Shown here piece by piece: positions 8,495-16,635 of a DNA stretch of 64,000 bases (positions are counted from its first letter, which is position 1; the number at the start of each line of letters is the position of its first letter). The notes beneath the pieces were generated by a model, which was given only the letters and a program-made list of their open reading frames with translations, was not told where the DNA came from and searched no databases. Source of the stretch: JACOTK01 sp963743945 (GTDB lineage: Bacteria > Actinomycetota > Acidimicrobiia > Acidimicrobiales > CADCSY01); the NCBI GenBank assembly GCA_963743945.1, contig CAVURO010000009.1:1-64000 (forward strand), in the 5' to 3' direction. The translations under genes and the position numbers were made by a program.

Positions 8495-8516
8495 GGTGGG
8501 AACGGGTCCTGAACAG
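8495..8516. repeat. Left direct repeat flanking the MazEF cassette
   Basis: A 22-bp sequence starting GGTGGGAACGGG and ending CCTGAACAG recurs identically at 9188-9209, in the same orientation and 693 bp apart. Weaker similarity continues on the right side (CGGGTGCCGGCGT versus GCGGTAGCGGCGT). The two copies enclose exactly the mazE-mazF pair. Confidence 0.8.
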
Positions 8517-8548
8517 CGGGTGCCGGCGTCGGTGCGTGTTGCGTCCGG

Positions 8549-8589
8549 TACCGTCGACGGTAGCCAACTGGTAGGAAGACCAGTAGCAT
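8549..8589 (+). promoter_or_regulatory. Probable autoregulated promoter of the MazEF cassette
   Basis: A perfect 14-bp palindrome TACCGTCGACGGTA (8549-8562) is followed by an inverted repeat ACTGGT-6 nt-ACCAGT (8567-8584) and a -10-like TAGCAT (8584-8589). The -10 is 6 nt before the GTG at 8596, so the transcript is probably leaderless. Two palindromes across the -35 to -10 interval fit autorepression by the antitoxin, as known for ribbon-helix-helix antitoxins. Confidence 0.55.
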
Positions 8590-8595
8590 CAAAGT

Positions 8596-8826
8596 GTGAA
8601 ACTCAGTGTCAGTCTCCCGGCTGAGGATGTCGAGTTCCTTGATGTCTATGCCAGATCTCAGGGCATCGAGTCACGCTCGGCGGTAGTCCACCGAGCCGTG
8701 CGGCTGCTCCGGGCGTCCGAGTTGGGAACCGCCTATGAGAATGCCTGGAGCGAGTGGGACGACTCAGATGCAGCCGATGACTGGGAATCGGTCGTGGGGG
8801 ATGGGTTGAACGATGCGTCGCGGTGA
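8596..8826 (+). CDS. Ribbon-helix-helix antitoxin (MazE-like)
   Basis: This 76-residue protein has an N-terminal ribbon-helix-helix DNA-binding fold: MKLSVSLPAEDVEFLDVYARSQGIESRSAVVHRAVRLL, a beta strand followed by two helices. It has an acidic C-terminal tail (WSEWDDSDAADDWESVV) of the type that wraps a MazF toxin. It resembles mycobacterial MazE antitoxins. It starts at GTG 8596, 6 nt after a TAGCAT hexamer. The last 14 bp overlap the toxin start, a normal coupling for such modules. It is likely to repress its own promoter through the palindromes just upstream. Confidence 0.85.
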   Translation: MKLSVSLPAEDVEFLDVYARSQGIESRSAVVHRAVRLLRASELGTAYENAWSEWDDSDAADDWESVVGDGLNDASR

Positions 8827-9160
8827 GATCCGCCTGATCGATCTCGAACCGGCTCGAGGTGCGGAGGCGGACAAGCGACGACCGGCGATCATCGTCAGCA
8901 ACGATGGGGCCAATGCGACTGCCGACCGACTCGGTCGTGGCGTGGTGACGGTCGTGCCCGTCAGCTCGAACGTGCGGCGTGTGTACCCTTTTCAGGTACC
9001 CCTGGCAGCGTCCGAGACCGGGTTGCGCGTCGACTCCAAGGCACAGGCCGAGCAGATTCGTTCGGTTGCCGTCGAGAGGGTCGGCGATCGGGTTGGGGAG
9101 GTCCCCCCGACCGAGATGGCGTTGCTCGACGATGCGATGCGTCTCCACCTGTCCCTGTAG
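8813..9160 (+). CDS. MazF/PemK-type mRNA interferase toxin
   Basis: This 115-residue toxin shows the MazF fold signatures: RRGEIRLIDLEPARGAEADKRRPAIIVSND at the N-terminus (the active-site loop and conserved RPA strand), VVTVVPVSSNVRRVYPFQVPL in the middle, and DSKAQAEQIRSV near the active-site Thr/Ser position. Family members cleave single-stranded RNA at short sequences, arresting growth. It overlaps the antitoxin by 14 bp in another frame. The pair is flanked by identical direct repeats, suggesting it moved in as a unit. The cleavage specificity cannot be read from sequence. Confidence 0.88.
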   Translation: MRRGEIRLIDLEPARGAEADKRRPAIIVSNDGANATADRLGRGVVTVVPVSSNVRRVYPFQVPLAASETGLRVDSKAQAEQIRSVAVERVGDRVGEVPPTEMALLDDAMRLHLSL

Positions 9161-9187
9161 GAGTTGAACGACGCAGAAACCGGCTCA

Positions 9188-9209
9188 GGTGGGAACGGGT
9201 CCTGAACAG
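9188..9209. repeat. Right direct repeat flanking the MazEF cassette
   Basis: This is the identical 22-bp partner of 8495-8516. It begins 27 bp after the toxin stop codon. No transposase or integrase is nearby. Confidence 0.8.
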
Positions 9210-9329
9210 GCGGTAGCGGCGTAAACATGCCGAAAGAACTGTGGTAAGCAGGCTGCGGGAAAGCCGCACGCAAGGATTGAAAGGGGAATGGGGAACGTAC
9301 CGGCAACGGCAGCGCGTCCCTGACCGCCA

Positions 9330-10487
9330 ATGGCCAACAACCTCGACGGGATCGGCGCTGCAGTTGGAGAGATCGCTGCTCGATGGCGGAGCGATCGAGT
9401 GGAGCGGCAGGCGAGGCGACACCTGGAGCGCGCCGACTTCGACGCCCTGCGTGACACGGGCCTGCTGCAGTGCGCCGTCCCCGTCGAGGCCGGTGGCAGG
9501 TGGTTGGGCCCGGCATCGGCCCGACCATTGTGCGAGCTGTACCGGGGGCTTGCCGCTGCGGATTCCTCCGTCGCTCTGGTGTCGGCGATGCACCCCGCCG
9601 TGATCAGCTATTGGCATCTCGCACCAGCGGACGTCCAGCCACTCTGGGATGCCCAGCGCGACGCCGTGTTCGCAAGCGCCATGGCAGGCGACCAGTGGGG
9701 CACGATCACCTCCGAGCCCGGAAGCGGCGGCGACATCCTGCGAACCAAGGCCGTTGCCGTCCCGCTGGAGGCCAAGCCGTTCCTGACCGGCCGACTGTAC
9801 GGGATCACGGGCGACAAGCACTTCGGCAGCGGATCCGGTATCTGTCATCGAATGGTGACGACCGCGCTGCCCGACGGCGAGCCGAGCCCGTCGATCTTCG
9901 TGCTCGACACCGACAACAGACCATGGGACGGCACGGCAGGCATGGAGCTTCTGGCCGAGTGGGACGGCGTGGGCATGGCCGCGACCCAAAGCCACGCCAT
10001 GCGCCTGAGCACAGCGCCCGCTGTGCGGGTCACCTTCGACGGCCCGATCGAGCAGATCACCCAGTCGGCGGGGCCGTTCATCTCCACCCTGTTCACCGCC
10101 GTCATCCTGGGGGTGCTCGACGAGGCAGTCGGCCTGGCCCGCTCCCAACTGCGGGCCAAGGCCGACAGGCTGCGCCCTTTCGAACAAGTGGAGTGGTCAC
10201 GGGCGGAGGCCCACCACTGGTTGGCCGTTCAGGCCTACGAGGGGGCGCTTCGCTCGATCGAGACGGCCGACCTGGCCACAGCCGTCCATGATGCGCTCCG
10301 GGCCAAGCAGTCGGTGGCCGAGCTCGCCGAGGCAACCCTTCTTCGCCTGACCCGCGTGCTCGGCGGCGGCACGTTCAGCGGTCGTTCCCCGTTCGCCCAC
10401 TGGTTCGAGGACGTCCGGGCACTCGGCTTCCTGCGCCCGCCGTGGGGCCTGGCCTTCGACTCGCTGTTCCTCACGTCCCTCGACTGA
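9330..10487 (+). CDS. Acyl-CoA dehydrogenase-like flavoprotein
   Basis: This 385-residue protein has a divergent acyl-CoA dehydrogenase architecture: an N-terminal helical domain (DALRDTGLLQCAVPVEAGGRWLG), a central segment TSEPGSGGDILRTKA followed by GITGDKHFGSGSGICHRMVTT (flavin and substrate pocket), and a C-terminal helical bundle ending RVLGGGTFSGRSPFAHWFEDVRALGFLRP, which resembles the FAD-contacting GG..RS.P segment. Family relatives include acyl-CoA dehydrogenases and flavin-dependent monooxygenases. The catalytic base is not clear. The ATG at 9330 is used; no Shine-Dalgarno or clear -10 is seen. The gene is convergent with the ABC exporter operon. Confidence 0.75.
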   Translation: MANNLDGIGAAVGEIAARWRSDRVERQARRHLERADFDALRDTGLLQCAVPVEAGGRWLGPASARPLCELYRGLAAADSSVALVSAMHPAVISYWHLAPADVQPLWDAQRDAVFASAMAGDQWGTITSEPGSGGDILRTKAVAVPLEAKPFLTGRLYGITGDKHFGSGSGICHRMVTTALPDGEPSPSIFVLDTDNRPWDGTAGMELLAEWDGVGMAATQSHAMRLSTAPAVRVTFDGPIEQITQSAGPFISTLFTAVILGVLDEAVGLARSQLRAKADRLRPFEQVEWSRAEAHHWLAVQAYEGALRSIETADLATAVHDALRAKQSVAELAEATLLRLTRVLGGGTFSGRSPFAHWFEDVRALGFLRPPWGLAFDSLFLTSLD

Positions 10488-10513
10488 GAGTCCGGATCGA
10501 CCGGAGGCGAACG

Positions 10514-12418
10514 TCAGATGACCTCGGCGGCCGGCGCGGCGAACTGGGAGTTGTACAGGGTGAAATAGGCGCCGCCCTTTGCAAGCAGCTCACGATGGTT
10601 GCCCTGCTCGACGATCTGACCCCCGTCCATCACGAGGATGGTGTCGGCGTCGCGGATGGTGGAGAGCCGATGCGCGATGACGAAGCTCGTGCGATCCGAG
10701 CGCAGCGCCGCCATGGCGCCCTGGATCAGCACTTCGGTGCGGGTGTCGACCGAGCTGGTTGCCTCGTCGAGGATCAGGATCGTCGGGTCGGCGAGAAAGG
10801 CGCGGGCGATCGTGATGAGCTGACGTTCCCCGATGCTCACGCTCGTGCCCTCGTCGTCAAGAACGGTGTCGTAGCCCTCGGGGAGCATCTTGACGAAGCG
10901 ATCGACATAGGTGGCACGGGCGGCGGCCATGAACCGTTCCTCGCTCGCCTGGAGGTTGCCGTACATGATGTTGTCGCGGATGGTGCCCCCGAAGAGCCAG
11001 GCATCCTGCAGGACCATACCCATGTGCGAACGGAGCTCCCGTCGGGTCATCAGGGCGATGTCACGACCGTCGAGGCGGATGTGGCCCCCGTCGAGCTCGT
11101 AGAAGCGCATCAGGAGGTTGACGAGGGTGGTCTTGCCGGCGCCGGTGGGACCCACGATCGCCACGGTGCGTCCAGGCTCGGCGACAAGGGAGAGATCCTC
11201 GATGAGGGCGACGTCGGGCCGGTAGGAGAATCGCACATGGTCGAACTCCACGAGCCCACGAGCGTCGTGCGGGGCGTGCTGTTCGTCGACGTCGGCACGC
11301 TCCTCGGGGGCGTCGAGCAACTCGAAGACGCGCTCGGCGGAGGCGACTCCCGACTGCAGCACGTTCGCCATCGAGGCAAGTTGGGTCAGCGGCATGCTGA
11401 ACTGACGGGAGTACTGGATGAACGCCTGCACATCGCCGAGCGTCATGGCGCCTGAGGTAACCCGCAGTCCCCCGACCACCGCTATCACCACGTAGTTCAG
11501 GTTGCCGAAGAACATCATGACGGGCTGGATGGTTCCCGAGATGAACTGTGCCCCGAAGCTCGCGGCGCACAGCTGCTCGTTCTCGGCATCGAAGCGCTCC
11601 TCGACCTCGTGCTGTCGACCGAACGCCTTGACGAGCGTATGGCCCGTGAATACCTCCTCTACATGCGCGTTCAACGTGCCGGTATGGCGCCATTGAGCCA
11701 TGAAGCGCTGTCGTGAGTGGGAGGTGATGAACTTCACGGTTCGCAGTGACAGGGGAATGGTCACCAGCGCCACCAGCGCCAGCAGCCAGGAGATGGTGAA
11801 CATCATCACGAGCACGCCGACGAGCGACATCATCGAGGTGAGCAACATGGAAAGGGTCTGCTGCAAGGTTTGCGACACGTTGTCGATGTCGTTGGTCACC
11901 CGACTGAGCAGATCACCTCGGGGTCGGCGATCGACGTACTGCAGCGGGAGGCGGTTCAGCTTGTCCTCGACGTCGGCTCGCAAACGTTGCATGGTCCGCT
12001 GAACCACGCCCGCCAGGAGGGACGACTGCAGCCATTGCAGCGCCGCCGAGCACACGTAGAGCGCTGCGACGGTGAGCAATACCTCATGGAGCCTCGGAAA
12101 ATCGATGCCCGCTCGGCCGTTCCTGCCGATCAGGCCGTCGAAGACGATGTTGGTGGCGTGGCCCAGGATCTTGGGCCCGACCACCGACATGGAGACGCTC
12201 GCGATCGCCATCACCACCACCGCGATCACGCCGGCTCGTTCGGGGTGCAGGCGGGCGACCAAACGCCGAGTCGACGCGCCGAAGTTCTCGGAGCGCTCCA
12301 CGGGCATGCCTGCGAGTGCCATGCGACCGCCAGGTCCAGGTGGCACGTTGGGGCGTCCCTGGGGGATCACGGAGTTGGGGGCCTCAGGCGAATCGGCAGG
12401 GTCGGTCCGATCGCTCAT
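10514..12418 (-). CDS. ABC exporter subunit with canonical ATPase site (heterodimer partner)
   Basis: This 634-residue half-transporter has a six-helix transmembrane domain (roughly residues 60-340) fused to a nucleotide-binding domain with Walker A GPTGAGKTT, Q-loop MGMVLQDAWLFGG, Walker B ILILDEATSSVD (catalytic Glu present) and the H-loop FVIAHRLSTIRDAD. The signature motif is SVSIGERQ instead of LSGGQ. Its start overlaps the partner's stop by 4 bp (ATGA). With the partner lacking the catalytic Glu, the pair matches heterodimeric exporters such as TM287/288 or LmrCD, which export drugs or lipids. A MarR regulator heads the operon. The N-terminal 40 residues are polar and variable. Confidence 0.88.
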   Translation of the reverse strand: MSDRTDPADSPEAPNSVIPQGRPNVPPGPGGRMALAGMPVERSENFGASTRRLVARLHPERAGVIAVVVMAIASVSMSVVGPKILGHATNIVFDGLIGRNGRAGIDFPRLHEVLLTVAALYVCSAALQWLQSSLLAGVVQRTMQRLRADVEDKLNRLPLQYVDRRPRGDLLSRVTNDIDNVSQTLQQTLSMLLTSMMSLVGVLVMMFTISWLLALVALVTIPLSLRTVKFITSHSRQRFMAQWRHTGTLNAHVEEVFTGHTLVKAFGRQHEVEERFDAENEQLCAASFGAQFISGTIQPVMMFFGNLNYVVIAVVGGLRVTSGAMTLGDVQAFIQYSRQFSMPLTQLASMANVLQSGVASAERVFELLDAPEERADVDEQHAPHDARGLVEFDHVRFSYRPDVALIEDLSLVAEPGRTVAIVGPTGAGKTTLVNLLMRFYELDGGHIRLDGRDIALMTRRELRSHMGMVLQDAWLFGGTIRDNIMYGNLQASEERFMAAARATYVDRFVKMLPEGYDTVLDDEGTSVSIGERQLITIARAFLADPTILILDEATSSVDTRTEVLIQGAMAALRSDRTSFVIAHRLSTIRDADTILVMDGGQIVEQGNHRELLAKGGAYFTLYNSQFAAPAAEVI

Positions 12419-14148
12419 GCGGCCTCCTCCTCGGAGATCTGCGAGGCCACGATCTCGGCATAGGTGGGACAGGTGAGGCGCAACTCGTCGTGGGTGCCGA
12501 TTCCCACCATCTCACCACCCTCCAGCACGACGATCTGATCCGCGTTGCGAATCGTCGTGACCCGTTGGGCAACGATGAGGACGGTGGCGGTCGCGGTGTG
12601 GGGGGCGAGGGCAGCCCTGAGCCGGGCGTCGGTTGCGAGGTCGAGCGCCGAGAACGAGTCGTCGAACAGGTAGATCTCCGGTTTGTGCACCAAGGCCCTC
12701 GCGATCGCGAGTCGCTGGCGCTGACCCCCCGAGACGTTGGTACCTCCCTGGTTGATCCGTGTTGCGAGCCCGTCGGGCATCGCCCGCACGAAGTCGGCGC
12801 CCTGTGCGATCTCGAGCGCCTCCCAGAGCTCGTCCTCGGTGGCCTCCTCGTCGCCGAAGCGCAGGTTCGTGGCAACGGTGCCGGAGAACAGGTACGGCTG
12901 TTGAGGCACCAGGCCGATGCGACTCCAGAGCACCTCGGGCGCCAGCTCACGGACGTCGACATCGTCCACCAGCACGGCGCCTGCGGTGGCATCGAACAGG
13001 CGCGGGACCAGATGGACCAACGTCGTCTTGCCCGAACCCGTGCTTCCGATGACCGCCGTGACCTGGCCGGGCCTCGCGACGAAGGAGATGTCTCGCAGCA
13101 CTGCGGATGCCGCTCCGGGGTAGTGGAAGCCGACATGGCGGAACTCCAGGAGACCTCGGGCTGACACGTTGCGCACGGGGGCGGATGCCGGCAGCACCGA
13201 GCTCTGCGTGTCGAGAACCTCGACGATGCGATCCGCACACACCGAGGCCCGAGGGATCAACATCACCGCAAAGGTGGCCATCATCACCGACATGAGGATC
13301 TGCACGAGGTAGTTGAGGAAGGCGACGAGCGCGCCGATCTGCATCGCCCCACTGCTGATGCGATCGGCCCCCAGCCAGACGGCGGCCACCATCGAGACGT
13401 TCATGACCACCGTGACGGTCGGAAACATGCGTGCCATGAGTCGCCCGGCCTGCAAGGAGGTCTCGGTGAGATCGGCGTTCGAGGCCGCGAAGCGCTCGAC
13501 CTCGTCGGGCTCGCGCACGAAGGCACGGATGACCCGGATGCCGATGATCTGCTCGCGCAAGACGCGGTTGACCGAGTCGATCCGCTCCTGCATGGCCCGG
13601 TAACGCGGGACCAGGCGCACGACGACCAGGCCGACCGCCACCACGAGCACGGGCACGTTCACCAGCAGCATCGCCGAGAGCCCGACATCCTGTCGCAGCG
13701 CCATGATGACGCCGCCGACGAGGGTGATGGGAGCCGCAACCAGCATGGTGCAGCCGAGGACGACCAGCATCTGGACCTGCTGCACGTCATTGGTGATGCG
13801 GGTGATCAGTGACGGTGGTCCGAAGTGGTTGACCTCGCGGGCGGAGTAGCTCGTCACCTGGTGGAAGAGTGCTCGACGCACGTCACGACCGAAGCCCATG
13901 GCGGAGCGAGAGCCGAAGTAGACCGCGCCGATCGAGAACACGATCTGCACCACGGTGACGCCGAGCATCACCGCTCCCATGCGCCAGATGTAGGGATGGT
14001 CGTTGCGCGCGATGCCCTTGTCGATGATGTCGGCGTTGAGGCTCGGAAGCATCAGGGCGGCAACGGTCTGGCCGAGCTGCAGGACCATCACGGCGATCAG
14101 GGCGCCCCTGTAGCGACGCAGGTGGGTCGTCAACAACCGGCGCAACAT
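12415..14148 (-). CDS. ABC exporter subunit with degenerate ATPase site
   Basis: This 577-residue half-transporter has an N-terminal transmembrane domain (residues 10-320) and an ATPase domain with Walker A GSTGSGKTT, canonical signature NVSGGQRQ, and Walker B IYLFDDSFSALD, where the catalytic Glu is replaced by Asp. In the H-loop segment, VLIVAQRVTTIRNAD, the switch His is replaced by Gln. These losses mark the degenerate half of a heterodimeric exporter, with the neighbour at 10514 as the active half. The ATG at 14148 overlaps the MarR stop (TGATG); the much longer open frame upstream is only a shadow of the regulator gene. Confidence 0.9.
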   Translation of the reverse strand: MLRRLLTTHLRRYRGALIAVMVLQLGQTVAALMLPSLNADIIDKGIARNDHPYIWRMGAVMLGVTVVQIVFSIGAVYFGSRSAMGFGRDVRRALFHQVTSYSAREVNHFGPPSLITRITNDVQQVQMLVVLGCTMLVAAPITLVGGVIMALRQDVGLSAMLLVNVPVLVVAVGLVVVRLVPRYRAMQERIDSVNRVLREQIIGIRVIRAFVREPDEVERFAASNADLTETSLQAGRLMARMFPTVTVVMNVSMVAAVWLGADRISSGAMQIGALVAFLNYLVQILMSVMMATFAVMLIPRASVCADRIVEVLDTQSSVLPASAPVRNVSARGLLEFRHVGFHYPGAASAVLRDISFVARPGQVTAVIGSTGSGKTTLVHLVPRLFDATAGAVLVDDVDVRELAPEVLWSRIGLVPQQPYLFSGTVATNLRFGDEEATEDELWEALEIAQGADFVRAMPDGLATRINQGGTNVSGGQRQRLAIARALVHKPEIYLFDDSFSALDLATDARLRAALAPHTATATVLIVAQRVTTIRNADQIVVLEGGEMVGIGTHDELRLTCPTYAEIVASQISEEEAA

Positions 14149-14666
14149 CAGCGGTCTCCCTGCAGGATGGCGATGCCCTGGGCCCGGTCCGTCGCGTGGA
14201 GTGGGTCGGTCGGGTCCTTCGCGTCCGTCGGGTCGGGCCGAACGAAGAGGTCGGCGAGCAGCTCCAGAGAGGCGATCACCGGACCGACGTAATCGGCGCC
14301 GTCGGGCCCGAGGCGATCGACCAGGGAAACTTCGACGAGGTCCTCGACTCGCCTCAGCTCTCGCCGTGCCCGATCTGCGAGGTGGCGATGGCCGGGCGAG
14401 GGGGCGACGAGAGTGCGGCGACGATCGCGGGGATCGACTTCGGTGAGGAGGACGCCGGCCGTCCGCAGGCGCGCGACCGCCGAAGACACCTGGCTCTGGG
14501 GGAAACCCGTTCGTGCGGCGATCCGGCCGATCGTGGTGCCCGGGTGCTCGAAGACGTCCACCAGGACGATGCGTACCCCGGTCGGGAGGTCCCGAAACGG
14601 TGGCATGGACTCGAGCCCGAGCTTCATGAGCTGCCGACCCACGCGAAACATCTCGATGCCGTCCAT
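14148..14666 (-). CDS. MarR-family transcriptional regulator
   Basis: This 172-residue protein has the MarR winged helix: RIVLVDVFEHPGTTIGRIAARTGFPQSQVSSAVARLRTAGVL (HTH, residues 31-72) followed by the wing TEVDPRDRRRTLVAPS, then a long dimerisation helix. It heads an operon with both ABC exporter halves, so it most likely represses them until a ligand of the pump binds. The start ATG lies 9 nt after a TAGAAT hexamer, so translation is probably leaderless, and a palindrome overlaps that promoter. The C-terminal 25 residues are rich in Asp/Pro/Thr and probably disordered. Confidence 0.88.
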   Translation of the reverse strand: MDGIEMFRVGRQLMKLGLESMPPFRDLPTGVRIVLVDVFEHPGTTIGRIAARTGFPQSQVSSAVARLRTAGVLLTEVDPRDRRRTLVAPSPGHRHLADRARRELRRVEDLVEVSLVDRLGPDGADYVGPVIASLELLADLFVRPDPTDAKDPTDPLHATDRAQGIAILQGDR

Positions 14667-14675
14667 GCCGGAGCC

Positions 14676-14692
14676 ATTCTATCAAAAGTGAT
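14676..14692 (-). promoter_or_regulatory. Probable MarR promoter and operator
   Basis: On the minus strand TAGAAT (14676-14681) forms a -10 element 9 nt before the MarR ATG. Directly adjoining it is the palindrome-like ATCACTTTTGAT (14681-14692), ATCA-4 nt-TGAT. An operator touching the -10 fits autorepression. The assignment rests on pattern only. Confidence 0.4.
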
Positions 14693-14746
14693 GCATCGGA
14701 ACCGATCGAATTCCGGCCGACATGACGGAAACATGACAAGAGTGAG

Positions 14747-14786
14747 ACAAGGGGCACCTTGTTTCGGCCCGGCCTTGTTCTATGAT
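14747..14786 (+). promoter_or_regulatory. Promoter with overlapping operator for the spherulin-4 unit
   Basis: A -35-like TTGTTT (14759-14764), a 16-bp spacer and -10 TATGAT (14781-14786) precede an ATG at 14796 by 9 nt. A perfect inverted repeat ACAAGG-GGCA-CCTTGT (14747-14762) covers the upstream edge of the -35, a good position for a repressor. Confidence 0.5.
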
Positions 14787-14795
14787 CGGCAGCGG

Positions 14796-14876
14796 ATGGA
14801 GGCGGCCATCAAGAAGTTCCGCGCACTCTGGCGGGTCGGGTTCGAGCCGAAAGCGACAGGTGGCGCGACGAAGTGA
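14796..14876 (+). CDS. 26-residue leader ORF coupled to the spherulin-4 gene
   Basis: An ATG 9 nt after a good -10 (TATGAT) opens a 26-codon frame, MEAAIKKFRALWRVGFEPKA and six more residues. Its TGA overlaps the GTG start of the next gene (GTGA). It is basic and amphipathic at the N-terminus. The layout is that of a translated leader that delivers ribosomes to the downstream start, which has no Shine-Dalgarno sequence. A second copy of this layout sits before the DUF2752 gene at 22006. A product function is not implied. Confidence 0.45.
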   Translation: MEAAIKKFRALWRVGFEPKATGGATK

Positions 14877-16633
14877 GCATCGACGATCACGGACTGGCGG
14901 GTAGGCAGGACATGTTTCAGGGACCGATCGAAGCGCTGCGTGATCGGTGGCGGCGTTCCACGCGGGCAGGTTGGTGTGCCGGCGCACTCGCGCTGGGTCT
15001 TGGCGGCCTGTACGGCGCACCCGTGGTCGATGCGGCGACCTCGGCCCCGGCAGAGACCCAACAGATCGCCATTCCCTCCTACATCCACCCCGGGGCGGAC
15101 CCTGCGGCGTGGGATCGCCTCATCGGCTCAGAGCCGGGAAAGGTGGGCATTGCGGTTGCCAACGTCCTGAACGGGCCGGACATCGAGCGCAAGGACGAGT
15201 GGGCCTCGGTGATGACACGAGCGCACGACGCGGGCATCAAGGTGCTCGGCTACGTGGATACGGGTTACTTCGGCGGCACCGGGATGCGCACGAGACTTGG
15301 ATCGACTCGACCCGAGGACTGGCTGAGCCAAGCCCAGCAGGACATCAACAGCTGGTACGAGCTCTACGGCGACGATTTGGGGGGCATCTTCTTCGATGAC
15401 GGTCAGAACGCCTGTGGACCCGAGGACGGCTCGAACTTGTGGGCGGACCTGCAGGGCCAGTTGAACGAGTTCCAGAAGCGGCGCCATCCCGATTCGTTGA
15501 CCGTCCTGAACCCCGGAACGGTGGTGCCGCAGTGCTTCGAGAACACCGCCGACGTCCTCCTCACCTTCGAGAGTCCTTACGACGCCTATGTCGGCACGAA
15601 TCCCAACGATGCGCTCAACTACCGAGAGCTCGGCTGGACGCCCACGGACCCGAGCAGGATCTGGCATCTGGTCTACGGCGCGAACCGTGAGCAGATGCAC
15701 CATGCCATCGATCTCAGCAGGGAGCGCGGGGCGGGCTATGTGTACGTCACCGACGACATGCCGGCCAACCCGTGGGATTCGGTTCCCGAGGCCGGGTACT
15801 GGAGCGACGAGCAGGCCGCGGTGTCCGGGGGCTTCGTGGCGCCCGATCCCTACCCGCCCCTCCCGTTCCTGAACATGAGCCCTCCCACGGCCCCCATGGC
15901 CTTGACCGCAACCTCGACCGACTTCACGAGCACGACCTTGAGCTGGGCTGCCTCGAGCGAGACCGACACAGGTGATGCGGTCGCCGGCTATCAGATCCTC
16001 TCCGGGGCTCGAGCGATCCTGACCATGCCGGCGGACATCTCCTCGGTTCGGGTGGGGGGGCTGATGCCCGGCTACGACTACCTGTTCACCGTGAGGGCCA
16101 CCGACCGGTCGGGGAACAGCTCGCTCCCGAGCCCCGCCGTCGTGGTGACCACGCCGACGTTGAGCGAGGCGATCGCATCCCCCGAGGTCAACGAGACCGA
16201 CACGACGGTCACCTATGGCGCAGCGTTCTTCATGCCCTTCTCGTTTCGCCGGGTCTTCATCGTCACCGACAGCGGCCAACCGTGCTGGTGGACGGGCACG
16301 GTTCCACAGCAGTGCTCGGAGTACCTGATCGAGAACGGCGCCCTGCTGCACTACAGCGGGGGGGCCGACGGCTCAGGCTGGACCTGGACCAAGGTTCGGG
16401 AACTTCCCGGGTCCTACGACGGCGGGTACCGCTACAGCTGGACGCTGGACAAGGCCGATCTCTCCTCACCGGGGGTCCAGACCGTCTTCAACGGCGAGGG
16501 CTACGGCCCGCTGAGCTATCGGGGTGTCCCGACGGCGGTGTCGGTGCCCGAGGGAGAGCCCACCCCCGCGTCACGGTTCACCGAGCTCCTGCGGTATCTG
16601 CGTCAGGTCACGCCTGCCACGACCCTGAACTGA
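14873..16633 (+). CDS. Secreted spherulin-4-like protein with fibronectin type III domain
   Basis: This is a 586-residue exported protein. Residues 30-54 form a signal peptide (RRSTRAGWCAGALALGLGG, cleavage near VDA). Residues 65-320 match spherulation-specific family 4: IPSYIHPGADPAAWDRLI, VGIAVANVLNGPD, GIKVLGYVDTGYFGG and the acidic motif GGIFFDDGQNACG, a fold related to GH114-type glycosidases. Residues about 335-430 form an FN3 domain (SPPTAPMALTATSTDFTSTTLSW through YLFTVRATDRSGNSSLPSP). The last 160 residues are unassigned. A role in extracellular polysaccharide turnover is inference. GTG 14873 is supported by coupling to the leader ORF; ATG 14912 is the alternative. Confidence 0.78.
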   Translation: MSIDDHGLAGRQDMFQGPIEALRDRWRRSTRAGWCAGALALGLGGLYGAPVVDAATSAPAETQQIAIPSYIHPGADPAAWDRLIGSEPGKVGIAVANVLNGPDIERKDEWASVMTRAHDAGIKVLGYVDTGYFGGTGMRTRLGSTRPEDWLSQAQQDINSWYELYGDDLGGIFFDDGQNACGPEDGSNLWADLQGQLNEFQKRRHPDSLTVLNPGTVVPQCFENTADVLLTFESPYDAYVGTNPNDALNYRELGWTPTDPSRIWHLVYGANREQMHHAIDLSRERGAGYVYVTDDMPANPWDSVPEAGYWSDEQAAVSGGFVAPDPYPPLPFLNMSPPTAPMALTATSTDFTSTTLSWAASSETDTGDAVAGYQILSGARAILTMPADISSVRVGGLMPGYDYLFTVRATDRSGNSSLPSPAVVVTTPTLSEAIASPEVNETDTTVTYGAAFFMPFSFRRVFIVTDSGQPCWWTGTVPQQCSEYLIENGALLHYSGGADGSGWTWTKVRELPGSYDGGYRYSWTLDKADLSSPGVQTVFNGEGYGPLSYRGVPTAVSVPEGEPTPASRFTELLRYLRQVTPATTLN

Positions 16634-16635
16634 GC

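Noticed and set aside
14196..14876. A 226-residue plus-strand ORF over the MarR gene
   Set aside because: Its body is a shadow of the regulator gene. Only its last 26 codons, after a good -10, are considered as a leader.
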